NCBI GenBank assembly: GCA_040954595.2
Contig: CM082594.2
Span: 5,704,001 to 5,768,000 of the forward strand
Length of the DNA stretch: 64,000 nt
From: Balanoglossus misakiensis
Taxonomy: Eukaryota; Hemichordata
Reading direction: 5' to 3'
This document shows, in pieces, positions 23,201 through 39,028 of this stretch. Position 1 is the first letter of the stretch, and every line of letters starts with the position of its first letter. The position numbers and the translations under genes were made by a program. Under the pieces are notes generated by a model, which was not told the origin of the DNA, made no database searches, and worked only from the letters and a program-made list of their open reading frames with translations.

Positions 23201-24843
23201 TATTTTGCTGAAGTTGAATTTTATGGTTCAAACTGACCATTGTCAATGTCCAAATTCCTATCTGAATACCTCTCAACATTTCTAAGGACTGTTTTGTTTT
23301 ATTTTTTTAGCCCTGAAACCAATCCTTGTTGCAGCAAAGAGTGCAGTTTTTACACAGAGAGTGATGATATGCTGTGTAGAGAAGATAGTGCATGTGTTGA
23401 TGCAGCTTACTGTCAATATCCTTTATACATGTTATTTCATCTGTCGTCTTGTGCTCTTCAGACCCTATATCCCCATTTCCCTATGTGTTGGGCCAGCTTT
23501 ACAATAGAAAACAGTAGGTTTAGACTAAACCATGGTGGTGAAAGGGGTAACCATGTAACTCTTCACTAAATCTTTCGTCTTAATGTCAGTTGTAATCCCC
23601 GGGCCTACATGTACACCAATGTAAGCTTGGGTCCTCCCGCTGAAAGCAAATTAGTGGGTGGACCATTTGCTCACATTAGGGCCACTTGCATCTGCCTTTC
23701 AAATGCATAATGTGCAAAATTTTACCAGGTGAAATAGGATATCTGTTACCGGTATTCCTTGACAAATGTGTTTAAGGATGATGGCTTATGTTCCAGTCCT
23801 GTGTTCAAACCAGATGGAACAATGTGCAGTGCTGACATGATATGCTTTGATGGAGTAAGTGTCCTGTTTTGTTTTGTAGTGTACTGTACTGTGCTGAACT
23901 GTTCAATTCTGTGGGTGACATTTGCCTGGCATGTGTATTTTGCAAACAATAATGTCCTTGTATCTAATCTTGTTAATAATGCATTTAATTATTTTCATTA
24001 TATACAAGGAATGCTCCAGTTCACTCTGTGAAGTGTATGGCTTTGAGAGATGCCAGTGCAGTCTGGAATCAGAACTGTGTCATTTATGCTGCACTGTGGA
24101 TGGAACTTGCATGTAAGTCTTGGTGTCACTCATGCCAGTTTTGACTACAGTATTCTGTCAATAACAGATCAAAAGTTACTTTCTGCAGGAGATTTTAATA
24201 TCTGAAATGTGACTGATTTACTTATGAATCAGATCTTGTTAAAGAAAGATCATACTATAGTACATTATAAACTTTTCAAAGTCCTACTCACATCTGACAT
24301 GTACCCTACAAGTTGGACGATCATTGGTGAGACCCCAGTTTTTACTTTGTATGTTCCAGCTCATCATATAATATAGACAACATGGCTGATGCAAAGGTCC
24401 AGCCTGGACGTCCTTGTAATGGCTTCAAGGGTTACTGTGACAGTGATCTCCGATGCCAAGAGGTAATGCATTATTCATTTCTCTCTGTAGAATTTGTCAC
24501 CACACAGTTAAGCATATATTTCAGTAGTTGGCGTTGGCTGCATTTTATAAGCAGAAGTCTGACAACCAAGTCCAACTAGATACTTGCATATCATTTCTAA
24601 TGTTCACTTGTTTTTAATCTTGCTCGTCAGGTGGAACCCAAAATTGAATTGCTGCCCATTGTGATAGAAGAGGGTTCGTCTCTGTCGTCCTGGTTACCAG
24701 GCCACTGGTGGGTCATCATCTTAATCGTCTTGGCAACTGCAGGTGTCATTGTCGTCATTGGATACAAAGTAATGCAACGGCCAGGGCAGGTCATACCCGA
24801 AGAAGCCGGTCCAGACTCTTCCCTCTACGCACAAAATGCATAG
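19984..24843 (+). CDS. ADAM10: ADAM10-like membrane disintegrin-metalloprotease
   Basis: Exons 19984-20050, 20263-20395, 20624-20745, 21143-21846, 21947-22075, 22396-22576, 22813-22972, 23311-23415, 23776-23854, 24009-24112, 24360-24462 and 24631-24843 total 2100 nt, 699 residues, with phases matching throughout. Residues 1-22 are a signal peptide. The prodomain starts like ADAM10 ([13 protein letters not shown]) and has a candidate switch Cys at 178 and furin site RPKR at 201-204. The catalytic domain holds [20 protein letters not shown] and the zinc site [12 protein letters not shown] (His376, Glu377, His380, His386), split by an intron, with Met406 as Met-turn. A disintegrin-like region ([15 protein letters not shown]) and Cys-rich region follow. 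The membrane helix is about 655-675. The tail is only about 24 residues, lacking the proline-rich SH3 sites of human ADAM10. Family role: ectodomain sheddase, for example of Notch. It may be a paralogue rather than the true orthologue. Confidence 0.9.
20103..20235. repeat. GGAT/GATA tetranucleotide microsatellite
   Basis: A run of ggat then gata units lies in intron 1 of the ADAM10-like gene. Open frames across it are artefacts. Confidence 0.95.
22121..22205. repeat. dispersed ~90-bp repeat copy in ADAM10-like intron
   Basis: gcgattaccacaatggtcc leads to ggtggtgaaagggtt. This is the best-preserved relative of the copies at 7468, 8408 and 1684. Confidence 0.65.
23004..23140. repeat. 137-bp element with 24-bp terminal inverted repeats
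   Basis: The left end agtacagtaaaacctgtcta and the right end tagacatgttttaatgtact are inverted copies with two mismatches. It lies in an ADAM10-like intron and resembles, but is distinct from, the element at 17069. Confidence 0.7.
23416..23775 (+). other. probable U12-type (minor spliceosome) intron with AT donor
   Basis: After codon TGT CA the sequence ATATCCTTT (23416-23424) equals the U12 AT-type donor consensus. TTCCTTGAC (23755-23763) equals the U12 branch-site consensus, about 13 nt from the exon. No GT donor restores the frame. Exon 8 ends in phase 2 and exon 9 must start with G at 23776 to read QDDGLC and then phase 0, so the intron seems to end in AA rather than AC or AG. Confidence 0.7.
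23461..23549. repeat. dispersed ~90-bp repeat copy inside the U12-type intron
   Basis: It ends tagactaaaccatggtggtg aaagggg, with the shared core caatagaaaacagtaggtt. Confidence 0.55.
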
Positions 24844-25564
24844 CTGAGAAGACTATTCAATTTTGTACATAAAGTTACTGTGCTTTTAGAATGTTACCAC
24901 TGAGTTTTAGATAACACAGAACTATGCTGTGTATATTTTCTTGATGATTTTGGACTTTTGGAAACTATGAACTTGTTTCAGTATACTGTTTTGTATTGAT
25001 TAATTAAACATACCTGTTGGTATGTGATTGACTACTGTTTTAAAAGTAAGGAATTTATTGCTTTGCATATGAATTTTGTGAAGTTGCCACATGACTGGTT
25101 ATACAGTCTGAATTCTTGATTTCACTTATTAGACTTGTATAAAGACAGATTTTTTAAAGACTTGCAAATGATTCATTTTATATATCCTCAGGCTGTCATT
25201 ATTTTATTTGTATGGTGTTTAAATGTAATAAATATTGAATTACATAGGAAAGGAGGAATTTTTCATGGCTCTTCCCTGCAGAAATAGGGTGCATAGCAAC
25301 ATTTTGTTGTGTAAATTGCCCAGAATTTCAAAATCTAACACTGACCCAAGGCAAACAACGTGTAATAGTATGACAGATTCAACGCACGGCATCTGTATGT
25401 GTATAGTTATAGAAAAACAAAAGCCTAGCACTTCATTTGTGCAAGAGGGCGGCAGCTAACAGAGGAAATCGCCGGCGAACAAACACACCGGACCCACGCC
25501 ATCTCCAGTAATCTAAAAATAAAGAAAGGAAATCTGACCGGCGTTGAGTCAAAACCTGGAGAAA
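24844..25564. other. ADAM10-like 3'UTR and ILF2 promoter/5'UTR
   Basis: The 3'UTR of the ADAM10-like gene runs to AATAAA at 25227-25232. The following 330 bp, including a GC-richer stretch around 25440-25500 (gggcggcagc, cgccggcg), must hold the ILF2 promoter and leader. No TATA box was noticed. Confidence 0.6.
25227..25232 (+). terminator. polyadenylation signal, ADAM10-like gene
   Basis: AATAAA lies 384 nt after the stop codon, in an AT-rich 3'UTR. Confidence 0.6.
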
Positions 25565-29804
<4,240 letters not shown>

Positions 29805-30250
29805 TGGAACTGTCAAGGTTTGTGTATGAAAAATACTGTCAGGGTCTGTTGTGAAACTGATTAAGATTTGGGCTATGCCCAATGCTTCAGTAGGTACAAT
29901 ATGATTGGTTTACACCTGTTTGGGGGCCTTTCACTAAAGAAATCAACCAATTAGAGACAAGCTTACAATCTGATAATTATTTTCCGTTTTCTTCCTTTCA
30001 GAGTATAGCACCGATGTGGACCATGTTGAGAGACTACAAGTTTTAGATTTGTTTTCAAATCTACAGAATTCTGGTATTTTGTACACCATCTCATGTTCAC
30101 TGTCCTGTTCAGTGGATGGCCAATGTTGAAATACCTTCTCTGTTTTTGTTTTCAAAGACAAGAAAAGAAGAGAAAGTTAATAACTGATGTAACCCAATCT
30201 TCATCATTTTATTCTTTGTATGGTCTTTTTTTCCTCCATAAAAAAATAAA
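29805..30250 (+). terminator. ILF2 3'UTR and polyadenylation signal
   Basis: AATAAA is at 30245-30250. A donor-like CAAG|GTTTGT near 29818 and a good acceptor (cttcctttcag) ending at 30000 suggest an intron within the 3'UTR. Confidence 0.6.
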
Positions 30251-30883
30251 GCTTTGTAATTTTAGTCCTATTATCTACGTGATGTATTGTTGTAGCTGCA
30301 TCTTTGTGCACGGTATTTCTACATCTGTGATGTCATCTAGCAAGTTTCTGTAAACTTATTTTTTTTAACCAAAGTATATTTAACCCTGACTTCTGTGTAT
30401 GATTTTAATAGTTTTAGAATAAGTTCATAAACATCGTAAGGTCAGATGTGCTGATTTTTGAAATAGAAAGGCCTGCCATCTTATTTGTATATATGTGAAC
30501 CTAATCCATGCCGTAGCAGAACAGAGCAAAACTAAGGGTCCAACCATTTGTGTAAGTTGGGGGGGGGGGGGTGACCACTGGTAATATACAGTGACTCCAT
30601 GATGGCCACGTCCTTTCACGTGTTTGTGGTTAAAACAAAATAAATTATCCATATTTTGCATCTTCAAATTGTAGATCCGCCTTAATTATGAATTAAAATA
30701 TTACAACAGTCGATAATCTGACTTGAGTATGTCTTAATTATTGAAGAGCCTGTACTGTATTTTTGAGTCAATCATAGATTTATAGATGTCCTTTTGACCA
30801 TATATAGGCATACGTAAATTAGTGGTGACAATATGCCTTTAAAACTGAATCTGACATTAATTATCGTGAATTTTTAGAAACAT
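30251..30883. other. intergenic, convergent gene ends
   Basis: This lies between the ILF2 poly(A) signal and the poly(A) signal of the first unit of the minus-strand array. Apart from a poly-G run near 30560 nothing stands out, and no gene is seen. Confidence 0.6.
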
Positions 30884-31104
30884 TTTATTGCAAGTTCTTT
30901 CTTTACACCAAAGTCGAGTTCAAGAGGGAAAAAAAAGAAAATAAAAGTACACACATTTAATAAAGTTTTACACCAGTCTTAAAACAAAAATCGGGCCTCA
31001 AAAACAGACCACTTATCTACGAATTTACTACTCATTTCGTTTCGCAAAATACATTTCAGTCTGCTTGGTAGTTCTAATACGAGGCTTCTTGAAATCATAC
31101 ATTT

Positions 31105-31901
31105 TCATCGTATGTCCATATTCTGCTCACACTCTTCGACCTTTCTGATAAGCGGACGTCTGCCAATGCGTTCCAATAACTGTTTCAGCAACTCGAGGTT
31201 ATTGTCGAAGATTCCTTTATCCTCCAAGGCCTTCAGTACATCCTGAAAAGTTTTCAACTTTTCCAGCTCTCTCTTAGCTAGCTGCTTTCCCTCCAGTAGC
31301 TTTCTTATTGCATGTTCCTCGTCCTCTCCGAGTTGGTTGTGCAAGTAGAAATACAGATCTGCACGGTGGTCTATCAATCCGCTTGAGGCCGCAACTACGT
31401 TTGAGGCCGCAGCTGATAAAAACAATGAAAACTGGTTGAGTTGCACACAAGTAAAGTACTAACCATCGATTTTTTCTCAAACCACCCCGTTTGGATGCTA
31501 TTTTATCATTACACAACTAACAGTACATACACATTTTCCAGGACCGTATGGACCGTATGTACACTCACACTTTCCAAAGCGCACCATGCGTATAGGCCTA
31601 GATCTGACCATTTTTGTTCCGAATGCGATCATCACTTACCCTCGGTCCGTGACGAGAGGAAATCTTCAAACCGTCCAAGCAATTCTTGACATGGAACCTT
31701 TTTCAGGACTTCTCGAACGACCTGTTTACATCTGCTGAGTTCAAAGTGACGTAGGAGGAGATCTACTACGTCATCCGAGTCGTTCGCCTCCTCAAGTTTT
31801 CCAGCAGGTATGCCGTATTCTTTCAAGTATGTTTTCGCACGTTTAATTTCCTTCACTTTCATTTCGTCAAATATGTTTACGAGAGTACTTCTGTCTGTCA
31901 T
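31105..31901 (-). CDS. PYD-DED adaptor, unit 1 of the tandem array
   Basis: Exons 31640-31901 and 31105-31412 (phase-1 GT-AG intron) give 189 residues. Residues 1-87 form a six-helix death-fold domain best matching the pyrin domain: helix-2 EIKRAKTYL, the PYD hallmark loop GIPAGKLEEA (PYD consensus IPxGxLExA), DDVVDLLLRHFE, then VVREVLKKVPCQELL. Residues about 100-189 match a death-effector domain: RADLYFYLHNQL, LLEGKQLAKRELEKL, DVLKALEDKGIF, LLKQLLERIGRRPLIRKV (DED RxDL motif as RRPL). Noncoding leader: acceptor at 31929, first exon ending 32904. Poly(A) signal 30884-30889. Expected role, by analogy with ASC (PYD-CARD) and FADD (DED-DD): bridging a PYD sensor to a DED caspase in the cytosol. 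An alternative reading of the first domain is a divergent DED. A duplicated segment at the start of exon 3 adds about six residues here. Confidence 0.75.
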
Positions 31902-32903
31902 GTTTTAAGACAAAGAGTGTTCTCTAACCTAAAAAGAAACAAAATTACAGTTACAATGTGTGTGTTTCTATCTATCTATGTATCTGTGCATATGTATATA
32001 CTCCATTTTACACAATGCTCATTTGACATTTCAAGGACTTAGATGTGTATGAAAAACAATCGATGAACTTTAGTACTACATGTATTTTTTATCGTTGCCC
32101 TTATCGACCACACGTTCACCGGGCCTTTGTCCCCATAACCAGAAGGTGGGACTTTGCTCCACTATTTGACCTCTTGGTTTTTACTTCGGAAATCCCCGTT
32201 TTGTCCCCAAACTTTATATGACTCACAGTTTCGATACCTTTCTACGGTAATGGCGACCATGCGTTTTTTTTTCGTTTTATCTCATAAATTCTTGGACTGA
32301 CAAGATTTTTTACAAGATAAGTTTCCAGTCCTGCCATAACATAAATGTCCAGTTAACTTAGTGCAAATGCAGCTGATGTTTCAAATTAACAAATTTGAAA
32401 TGGCTCCTGGCCAAACGTTTATCCAATATGTACATCTGGTTAAGGTATATCCTTAGTCTGTTATAACGCTCTAAGGGCAACTCTGTGAAATGAATTTTAC
32501 CAGCGACATTCACTTCTGAAACGACAAACACAACGAGCGCAAGTTTCGTATAAACAAGGTCGTAAATAATAAATCGTATGTTTTTTTATGGTGGATTAGT
32601 TCCGCAACGTCACAGCCAAGAGATTTCATTTGCCATGGAAAGGGACGAATATGTGTACTGCCGTGAAATGTCGAGAAAACGGGAAAGGTATGACAAAGCT
32701 TTTGCAAAAATAATGCGTATGACTCAAGGAAATTCACTGTAACACCGAACAATAAAGGGCGGGTATAACCACACCTAGCCCAGGTCTGAAGATTCCATTG
32801 CAGGCGCTAGTTTAAGGTATAAAGTATTCGTTTTGCTGATTTTTGTTAGTTTGAGATCTAGGTTAACCCAGCATTCCGGGTATATTAAAAAAGTGAAACA
32901 TAC

Positions 32904-33079
32904 CTGATAATGTTCCGTCTCTTTCCGTTGGAAGAAAACGCTTTGGTGTTCACAAAAGAAAAGGGGGTCAAAGCTGCCGTTTATCTAGGTGGTGTGTTTT
33001 CTGAGAAACCCTCTTAGAGGTAAATGGTGCAATTGGTTGCTGTCAATCACGTGTCGCACTAATGAGACTGCGCATGCAG
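32904..33079 (-). promoter_or_regulatory. promoter and noncoding first exon, unit 1
   Basis: The first exon ends with donor CAG|GTATGT at 32904. Upstream, an inverted CCAAT (attgg), the E-box CACGTG at 33048-33053 and an NRF1-type ctgcgcatgcag at 33068-33079 occur in the same order and spacing in the other units. Start site not defined. Confidence 0.6.
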
Positions 33080-33583
33080 GCTGTCTGGACCACTTGAGTC
33101 AAAAACACGTTGATACATGTTCTGGTGTATCCCACGTTTGCATTTATCACGTATGTGCTATGTGTTGTCATAGAGACGGACAATGAACAAAATAATGCCT
33201 TCTCAACTTGACGCATATTCTTGATCGGCTTTATCCAACAATCAATGGATTTCCGCCACATACACATTCATTGTCAATCAGAACTAATGCGAGAGCCAGG
33301 GATTGAAAAGTGCCCCTTTAACATTCAAGATTTTAGTGTTGCTAAGGTTTGTGATTTTATGTTAAGAGAGGTCAAAAGCGGTGACCTGGTTTCAGGGCGA
33401 AGGAACACCACTAAGCAATTATATTTATGGTGCATTCACAGATCACCATGATATCTGTCTAAACTGTGAAAATGTATGTTGTTTGAAGTCATGCATATTG
33501 CAGAATGATTGCAACTACATTTGTAAGTAATGGCGTACATAGTAATCGGAAAGTGAACATTTGCAATTGCTTTCACGTTATTC

Positions 33584-33589
33584 TTTATT
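33584..33589 (-). terminator. polyadenylation signal, unit 2
   Basis: AATAAA on the minus strand, in the conserved context caaataaagaataacgtgaa found in units 2-5, with a close variant in unit 6. Confidence 0.6.
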
Positions 33590-33772
33590 TGTCGTATCTA
33601 ATTGTTACAATATCATTGTAGCAATGTTTACAAACAAGGCGACGTATCTAGCTAGTTGTACACTAGTCTTAAAACAAAAATCATGCCTCAAAAACAGACC
33701 ACTTATCTACGAATTTACTACATTTCAGTCTGCTTGTAGTAGTAATACGAGGCTCTGTGAAATCATACATTT

Positions 33773-34554
33773 TCATCGTTTTTCCTTATTCTTCTCACAC
33801 TCTTCGACCTTTTTGATAAGTGGACGTCTGTCGATCTTTTCCAATAACTGTTCCAGCAACTTGAGGTCTTTGTCGAAGATTCCCTTATCCTCCAAGGCCT
33901 TCAGTACATCCTGCAGAGTTTTCAGCTTTTCCAGCTCTCTCTTAGCCAGCTGATTTCCCTCCAGTAGCTTTCGTATTTTGTGTTCCTCGTCTTCTCCGAG
34001 TTGGTTGTGCAAGTAGAGATACAGATCTGCACGGTGGCTTATCGATACGTTTGAGGCCGCAGCTGAAAATACAATGAAAACTGGTTGAGTTGCACACAAG
34101 TAAAGTACTAACCATCGATTTTTTTCTCAAACCACCCCGTTTGGATGCAATTTTATAATTACACAACTAACAGACTGAGTACAGACACGTTTTCCAGGAC
34201 CGTATGGACGGACACTCACACTTTCCAAAGCGCACCATGCATATAGGCCTAGATCTGACCATTTTGTTCCGAAGGCGATCATCACTTACCCTCGGTCCGT
34301 GGCGAGAGGAAATCTTTAAACTGCCCATTCAGCAATTCTTGACATGGAACCTTTTCCAGGACTTCTCGAACGACCTGTTTACATCTGTCGGGTTCAAAGT
34401 GACTTAGCAGGAGAGCTACTATGTCATCCGAGTCTTTCGCCTCCTCAAGTTTTCCAGCAGGTATCTCGTATCCTTGCAAGTATGTTTTCGCACGTTTAAT
34501 TTCCCTCCCTTTCATTTCGTCTAATATTTTTACGAGGGTAATTCTGTCTGCCAT
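33773..34554 (-). CDS. PYD-DED adaptor, unit 2
   Basis: Exons 34290-34554 and 33773-34062 give 184 residues; both splice sites are canonical (GAGG|GTAAGT and ttttcag|CTGCGG). PYD residues 1-88: EIKRAKTYLQGYEIPAGKLE places the IP pair at 31-32, followed by DDIVALLLSHFE and VVREVLEKVPCQELL. DED residues about 97-184: RADLYLYLHNQL, RELEKLKTLQDVLKALEDKG, LLEQLLEKIDRRPLIKKV, and a Lys/Glu-rich end. It is about as intact as unit 1 and the cleanest representative of the two-domain form. No caspase, NACHT or transmembrane segment is present, so it must act as an adaptor or a regulator. Leader acceptor at 34582; first exon ends at 35546. Confidence 0.75.
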
Positions 34555-35545
34555 GTTTTAAGATAAAGAGTGTTCTCAAACCTAAAAAGAAACAAAATTA
34601 CAGTTACAATGCGTGTGTTTCTATCTATCTATGTATTTGTGCATATATATGTACTTCATGCTCATTTGACATTTCAAGGACTTAGATGTGTATGAAAAAC
34701 AATCGATGAACTTTAGTATTACATGTATTTTTTATCGTTTCCCTTACCGACCACACGTTCACCGGGTCTTTGTCCACATAACCAGAAGGTGGGACTTTGC
34801 TCCACTATTTGACCTCTTGGTATTTACTTCGGAAATCCCCGTTTTGTCCCCAATCGTGTTATGACTCAGTTTCGATACGTTCAGTAGTCTTTGAAACCTT
34901 CCTACGGTAATATGGACGATGTTGTGTTTTTTTTTCGTTTTATCTAATAAATTCTTGCATTAACAATTAAGTGCAAATGCATGTCTAGTTAACTTAGTGC
35001 AAATGTAACTGTTCTTTCAAATTAACAAATTTGAAATAATTCCTGGCCAAACGTTTATCCAGTATGTACATCTGGTTAAGGTATATCCTTAGTCTGTTAT
35101 AACGCTCTAATGGCAACTCTGTGAAATGAATTTTACCAGCGACATTCACTTCTGAAACGACAAACACAACGAGCGCAAGTTTCGTATAAACAAGGTCGTA
35201 AATAATAAATCGTATGTTTTTTATGGTGGATTAGTTCCGCAACGTCATAGCCAAGAGATTGCATTTGTCATGCAAAGGGACGAATATGTGTACTGCCGTG
35301 AAATGTCGAGAAAACGGGAAAGGTATGGAAAAAGTTTATGCTAAAATAATGCGTATGACTCAAGGAAATTAACTGTAACACCGAACCATAAATGGTGGGT
35401 ATAACCACACCTAGCCCAGGTCTGAATATTCCATTGCAGGTGCTGATATAAGGTATAAAGTAATCGTTTTCATTTTGCTGATTTTTGTTAGTATGAGATT
35501 CAGTTTAACCCAGCATCCCGGGTATATTAAAAAAGTTAAACATAC

Positions 35546-35723
35546 CTAATAATATTCTGTCCTTTTTGATGGGAAAAAACGACCTGGTGTTCACAAAGGA
35601 AAATGGAGTCAATGCTGCCCGTTTATGTAGGTGGTATATGTTTTCTGAGAAGCCCTCTTAGAGGAAAATGTTGCAATTGGTTACTCTCAATCACGTGTCG
35701 TAATGAGACTACTGCGCATGCAG
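35546..35723 (-). promoter_or_regulatory. promoter and noncoding first exon, unit 2
   Basis: First-exon donor ends at 35546. CACGTG at 35692-35697 and ctgcgcatgcag at 35712-35723 follow an attgg box. Confidence 0.6.
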
Positions 35724-36227
35724 GCTGTCTCGACCACTTGAGTCAAAAACACGTCGATACATGTTCTGGTGTATCCCACGTTCGCATTTATCACGTATGT
35801 GCTATGTGTTGTCACAGAGACGGACAATCAACAAAAATACTGCCTTCTCAACTTGACGCATATTCTTGATCGGCTTTATCCAAAAATCAATGGATTTCCG
35901 CCACATACACATTCATTGTCAATCAGAACTAATGCGAGAACCAGGGATTGAAAAGTGCTCCTTTAACATTCAAGATTTTAGTGTTGCCAGGTTTGTGATT
36001 GTATGTTAAGAGAGGTCAAAAGCGGTGACCTGGTTTCAGGGCGAAGGAACACCACTAAACAATCATATTTATGGTGCATTCACAGATCACCATGATATCT
36101 GTCTAAACTGTGTAAATATATGTTGTTTGAAGTCATGCATATTGCAGAATGATTGCAACTACATTTGTAAGTAATGGCGTACATAGTAATCGGAAAGTAA
36201 ACATTTGCAATTGCTTTCACGTTATTC

Positions 36228-36233
36228 TTTATT
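36228..36233 (-). terminator. polyadenylation signal, unit 3
   Basis: AATAAA on the minus strand in the same context as unit 2. Confidence 0.6.
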
Positions 36234-36419
36234 TGCCGTATCTAATTGTTACAATTATATCATTATAGCAATGTTTACAAACAAAGTGACGTATCTAGCT
36301 AGTTGTACACTAGTCTTAAAACAAAAATCATGCCTCAAAAACAGACCACTTATCTACGAATTTACTACATTTCAGTCTGCTTGTAGTTGTAATACGAGGC
36401 TCTGTGAAATCATACATTT

Positions 36420-37192
36420 TCATCGTTTGTCCATATTCTTCTCACACTCTTCGACCTCTTTGATAAGCGGACGTCTGCCGATCTTTTCCAATAACAGTTT
36501 CAGCAACTTGAGGTCTTCGTCGAAGAATCCTCTCTCCTCCAAGGCCTTCAGTACATCCTGCAGAGTTTTCAGCTTTTCCAGCTCTCTCTTAGCCAGCTGA
36601 TTTCCCTCCAGTAGCTTTCGTATTTTGTGTTCCTCGTCTTCTCCGAGTTGGTTGTGCAAGTTTAGATACAGATCTGCACGGTGGCTTATCGATACGTTTG
36701 AGGCCGCAGTTGAAAATACAATGAAAACTGGTTGAGTTGCACACAAGTAAAGCACTAACCATCGATTTTTTTCTCAAGCCACCCCGTTTGGATGCTATTT
36801 TATCATTACACAACTAACAGTACAAACACATTTTCCAGGACCGTATGGACGGACACACTTTCCAAAGCGCACCATGCGTATAGGCCTAGATTTGACCATT
36901 TTTGTTCCGAAGGCGATCATCACTTACCCTCGGTCCGTGGCGAGAGGAAATCTTTAAACTGCCCATTCAGCAATTCTTGACATGGAACCTTTTCCAGGAC
37001 TTCTCGAACGACCTGTTTACATCTGTCGGGTTCAAAGTGACTTAGCAGGAGAGCTACTATGTCATCCGAGTCTTTCGCCTCCTCAAGTTTTCCAGCAGGT
37101 ATCTCGTATCCTTGCAAGTATGTTTTCGCACGTTTAATTTCCCTCCCTTTCATTTCGTCAAATATTTTTACGAGGGTAATTCTGTCTGCCAT
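36420..37192 (-). CDS. PYD-DED adaptor, unit 3, with destroyed splice acceptor
   Basis: The PYD exon 36928-37192 encodes a protein identical to unit 2 except for one residue (IFDEM for ILDEM). The DED exon 36420-36709 is fully open and has ALEERGFFDEDLKLLKLLLE in place of the unit-2 text. The sequence at the intron end reads ttttcaAC where the other units read ttttcaGC, so the invariant AG is AA. If spliced at the homologous place the product would be 184 residues. As written, the spliceosome must use another AG or retain the intron. With retention the PYD frame meets a stop a few codons past the donor, making a PYD-only protein of about 90 residues. Confidence 0.6.
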
Positions 37193-38155
37193 GTTTTAAG
37201 ATAAAGAGTGTTCTCAAACCTAAAAAGAAACAAAATTACAGTTACAATGTGTGTGTTTCTATCTATCTATGTATTTGTGCATATATATGTACTTCATGCT
37301 CATTTGACATTTCAAGGACTTAGATGTGTATGAAAAACAATCGATGAACTTTAGTATTACATGTATTTTTTTATCGTTGCCCTTACCGACCACACGTTCA
37401 CCGGGCCTTTGTCTACATAACCAGAAGGTGGGACTTTGCTCTACTATTTGACCTCTTGGTTTTTACTTCGGAAATCCCCGTTTTGTTCCCAAACTTTATA
37501 TGACTCACAGTTTCGATACCTTTCTACGGTAATGGCGACCATACGGTGTTTTTTTCGTTTTATCTCATAAATTCTTGGGCTGACAAGTTTTTTTAAAAGA
37601 TAAGTATTCTGTCCAGCCATAACATAAATGTCCAGTTAACTTAGTGCAAATGCAGCTGATGTTTCAAATTAACAAATTGAAATGGTTCCTGGCCAAACGT
37701 TTATCCTGTTATAACGCTCTAATGGCAACTCTGTGAAATGAATTTTACCAGCGACATTCCCTTCTGATACGACAAACACAACGAGCACAAGTTTCGTATA
37801 AACAAGTAAATAATAAATCGTATGTTTTTTATGGTGGATTAGTTCCGCAACGTCATAGCCAAGAGATTGCATTTGCCATGGAAAGGGACGAATATGTGTA
37901 CTGCCGTGAAATGTCGAGAAAACGGGAAAGGTATGAAAAAGCTTTTGCAAAAATAATGCGTATGACTCAAGGAAATTCACTGTAACACCGAACCATAAAT
38001 GGTGGGTATTACCACCACACCTAGCCCAGGTCTGAATATACCATTGCAGGTGCTGATATAAGGTATAAAGTAATCGTTTTCATTTTGCTGGTTTTTTTAG
38101 TATGAGATCAAGGTTAACCCAGCATCCCGGGTATATTAAAAAAAGTCAAACGTAC

Positions 38156-38332
38156 CTAATAATATTCCGTCCTTTTTTGATGGGAAAAAACGACCTGGTG
38201 TTCACAAAGGAAAATGGAGTCAATGCTGCCCGTTTATGTAGGTGGTATATTTTCTGAGAAGCCCTCTTAGAGGAAAATGGTGCAATTGGTTACTCTCAAT
38301 CACGTGTCGTAATGAGACTACTGCGCATACAG
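38156..38332 (-). promoter_or_regulatory. promoter and noncoding first exon, unit 3
   Basis: Donor ends at 38156. CACGTG at 38301-38306. The NRF1-type site is slightly altered (ctgcgcatacag, 38321-38332). Confidence 0.6.
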
Positions 38333-38839
38333 GCTGTCTCGACCACTTGAGTCAAAAACACGTTGATACATGTTCTGGTGTATCCCACGTTCGCATTTAT
38401 CACGTATGTGCTATGTGTTGTCACAGAGACGGACAATCAACAAAAATACTGCCTTCTGAACTTGACGCATTTTCTTTATCGACTTTTTTTCTAAAATCAA
38501 ATGGATTTCCGCCACATACACATTCATTGTCAATCAGAACTAATGCGAGAACCAGGGATTGAAAAGTGCCCCTTTATCATTCAAGATTTTAGTGTTGCCA
38601 GGTTTGTGATTTTATGTTAAGAGAGGTCAAAAGCGGTGACCTGGTTTCAGGGCGAAGGAACACCACTAAACAATTATATTCATGGTGCATTCACAGATCA
38701 CCATGATATCTGTCTAAACTGTGAAAATGTATGTTGTTTGAAGGCATGCATATTGCAGAATGATTGTAATTACATTTGTAAGTAATGGCGTACATAGTAA
38801 TCGGAAAGTAAACAGTTTGCGATTTCTTTCACGTTATTC

Positions 38840-38845
38840 TTTATT
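38840..38845 (-). terminator. polyadenylation signal, unit 4
   Basis: AATAAA on the minus strand in the conserved context. Confidence 0.6.
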
Positions 38846-39028
38846 TGCCGTATCTAATTGTTACAATATCATTGTAGCAATGTTTACAAACAAGGTGACG
38901 TATCTAGCTAGTTGTACACTAGTCTTAAAACAAAGATCATGCCTCAAAAACAGACCACTTATCTACGAATTTACTACATTTCAGTCTGTTTGTAGTAGTA
39001 ATACGAGGCTCTGTGAAATCATACATTT

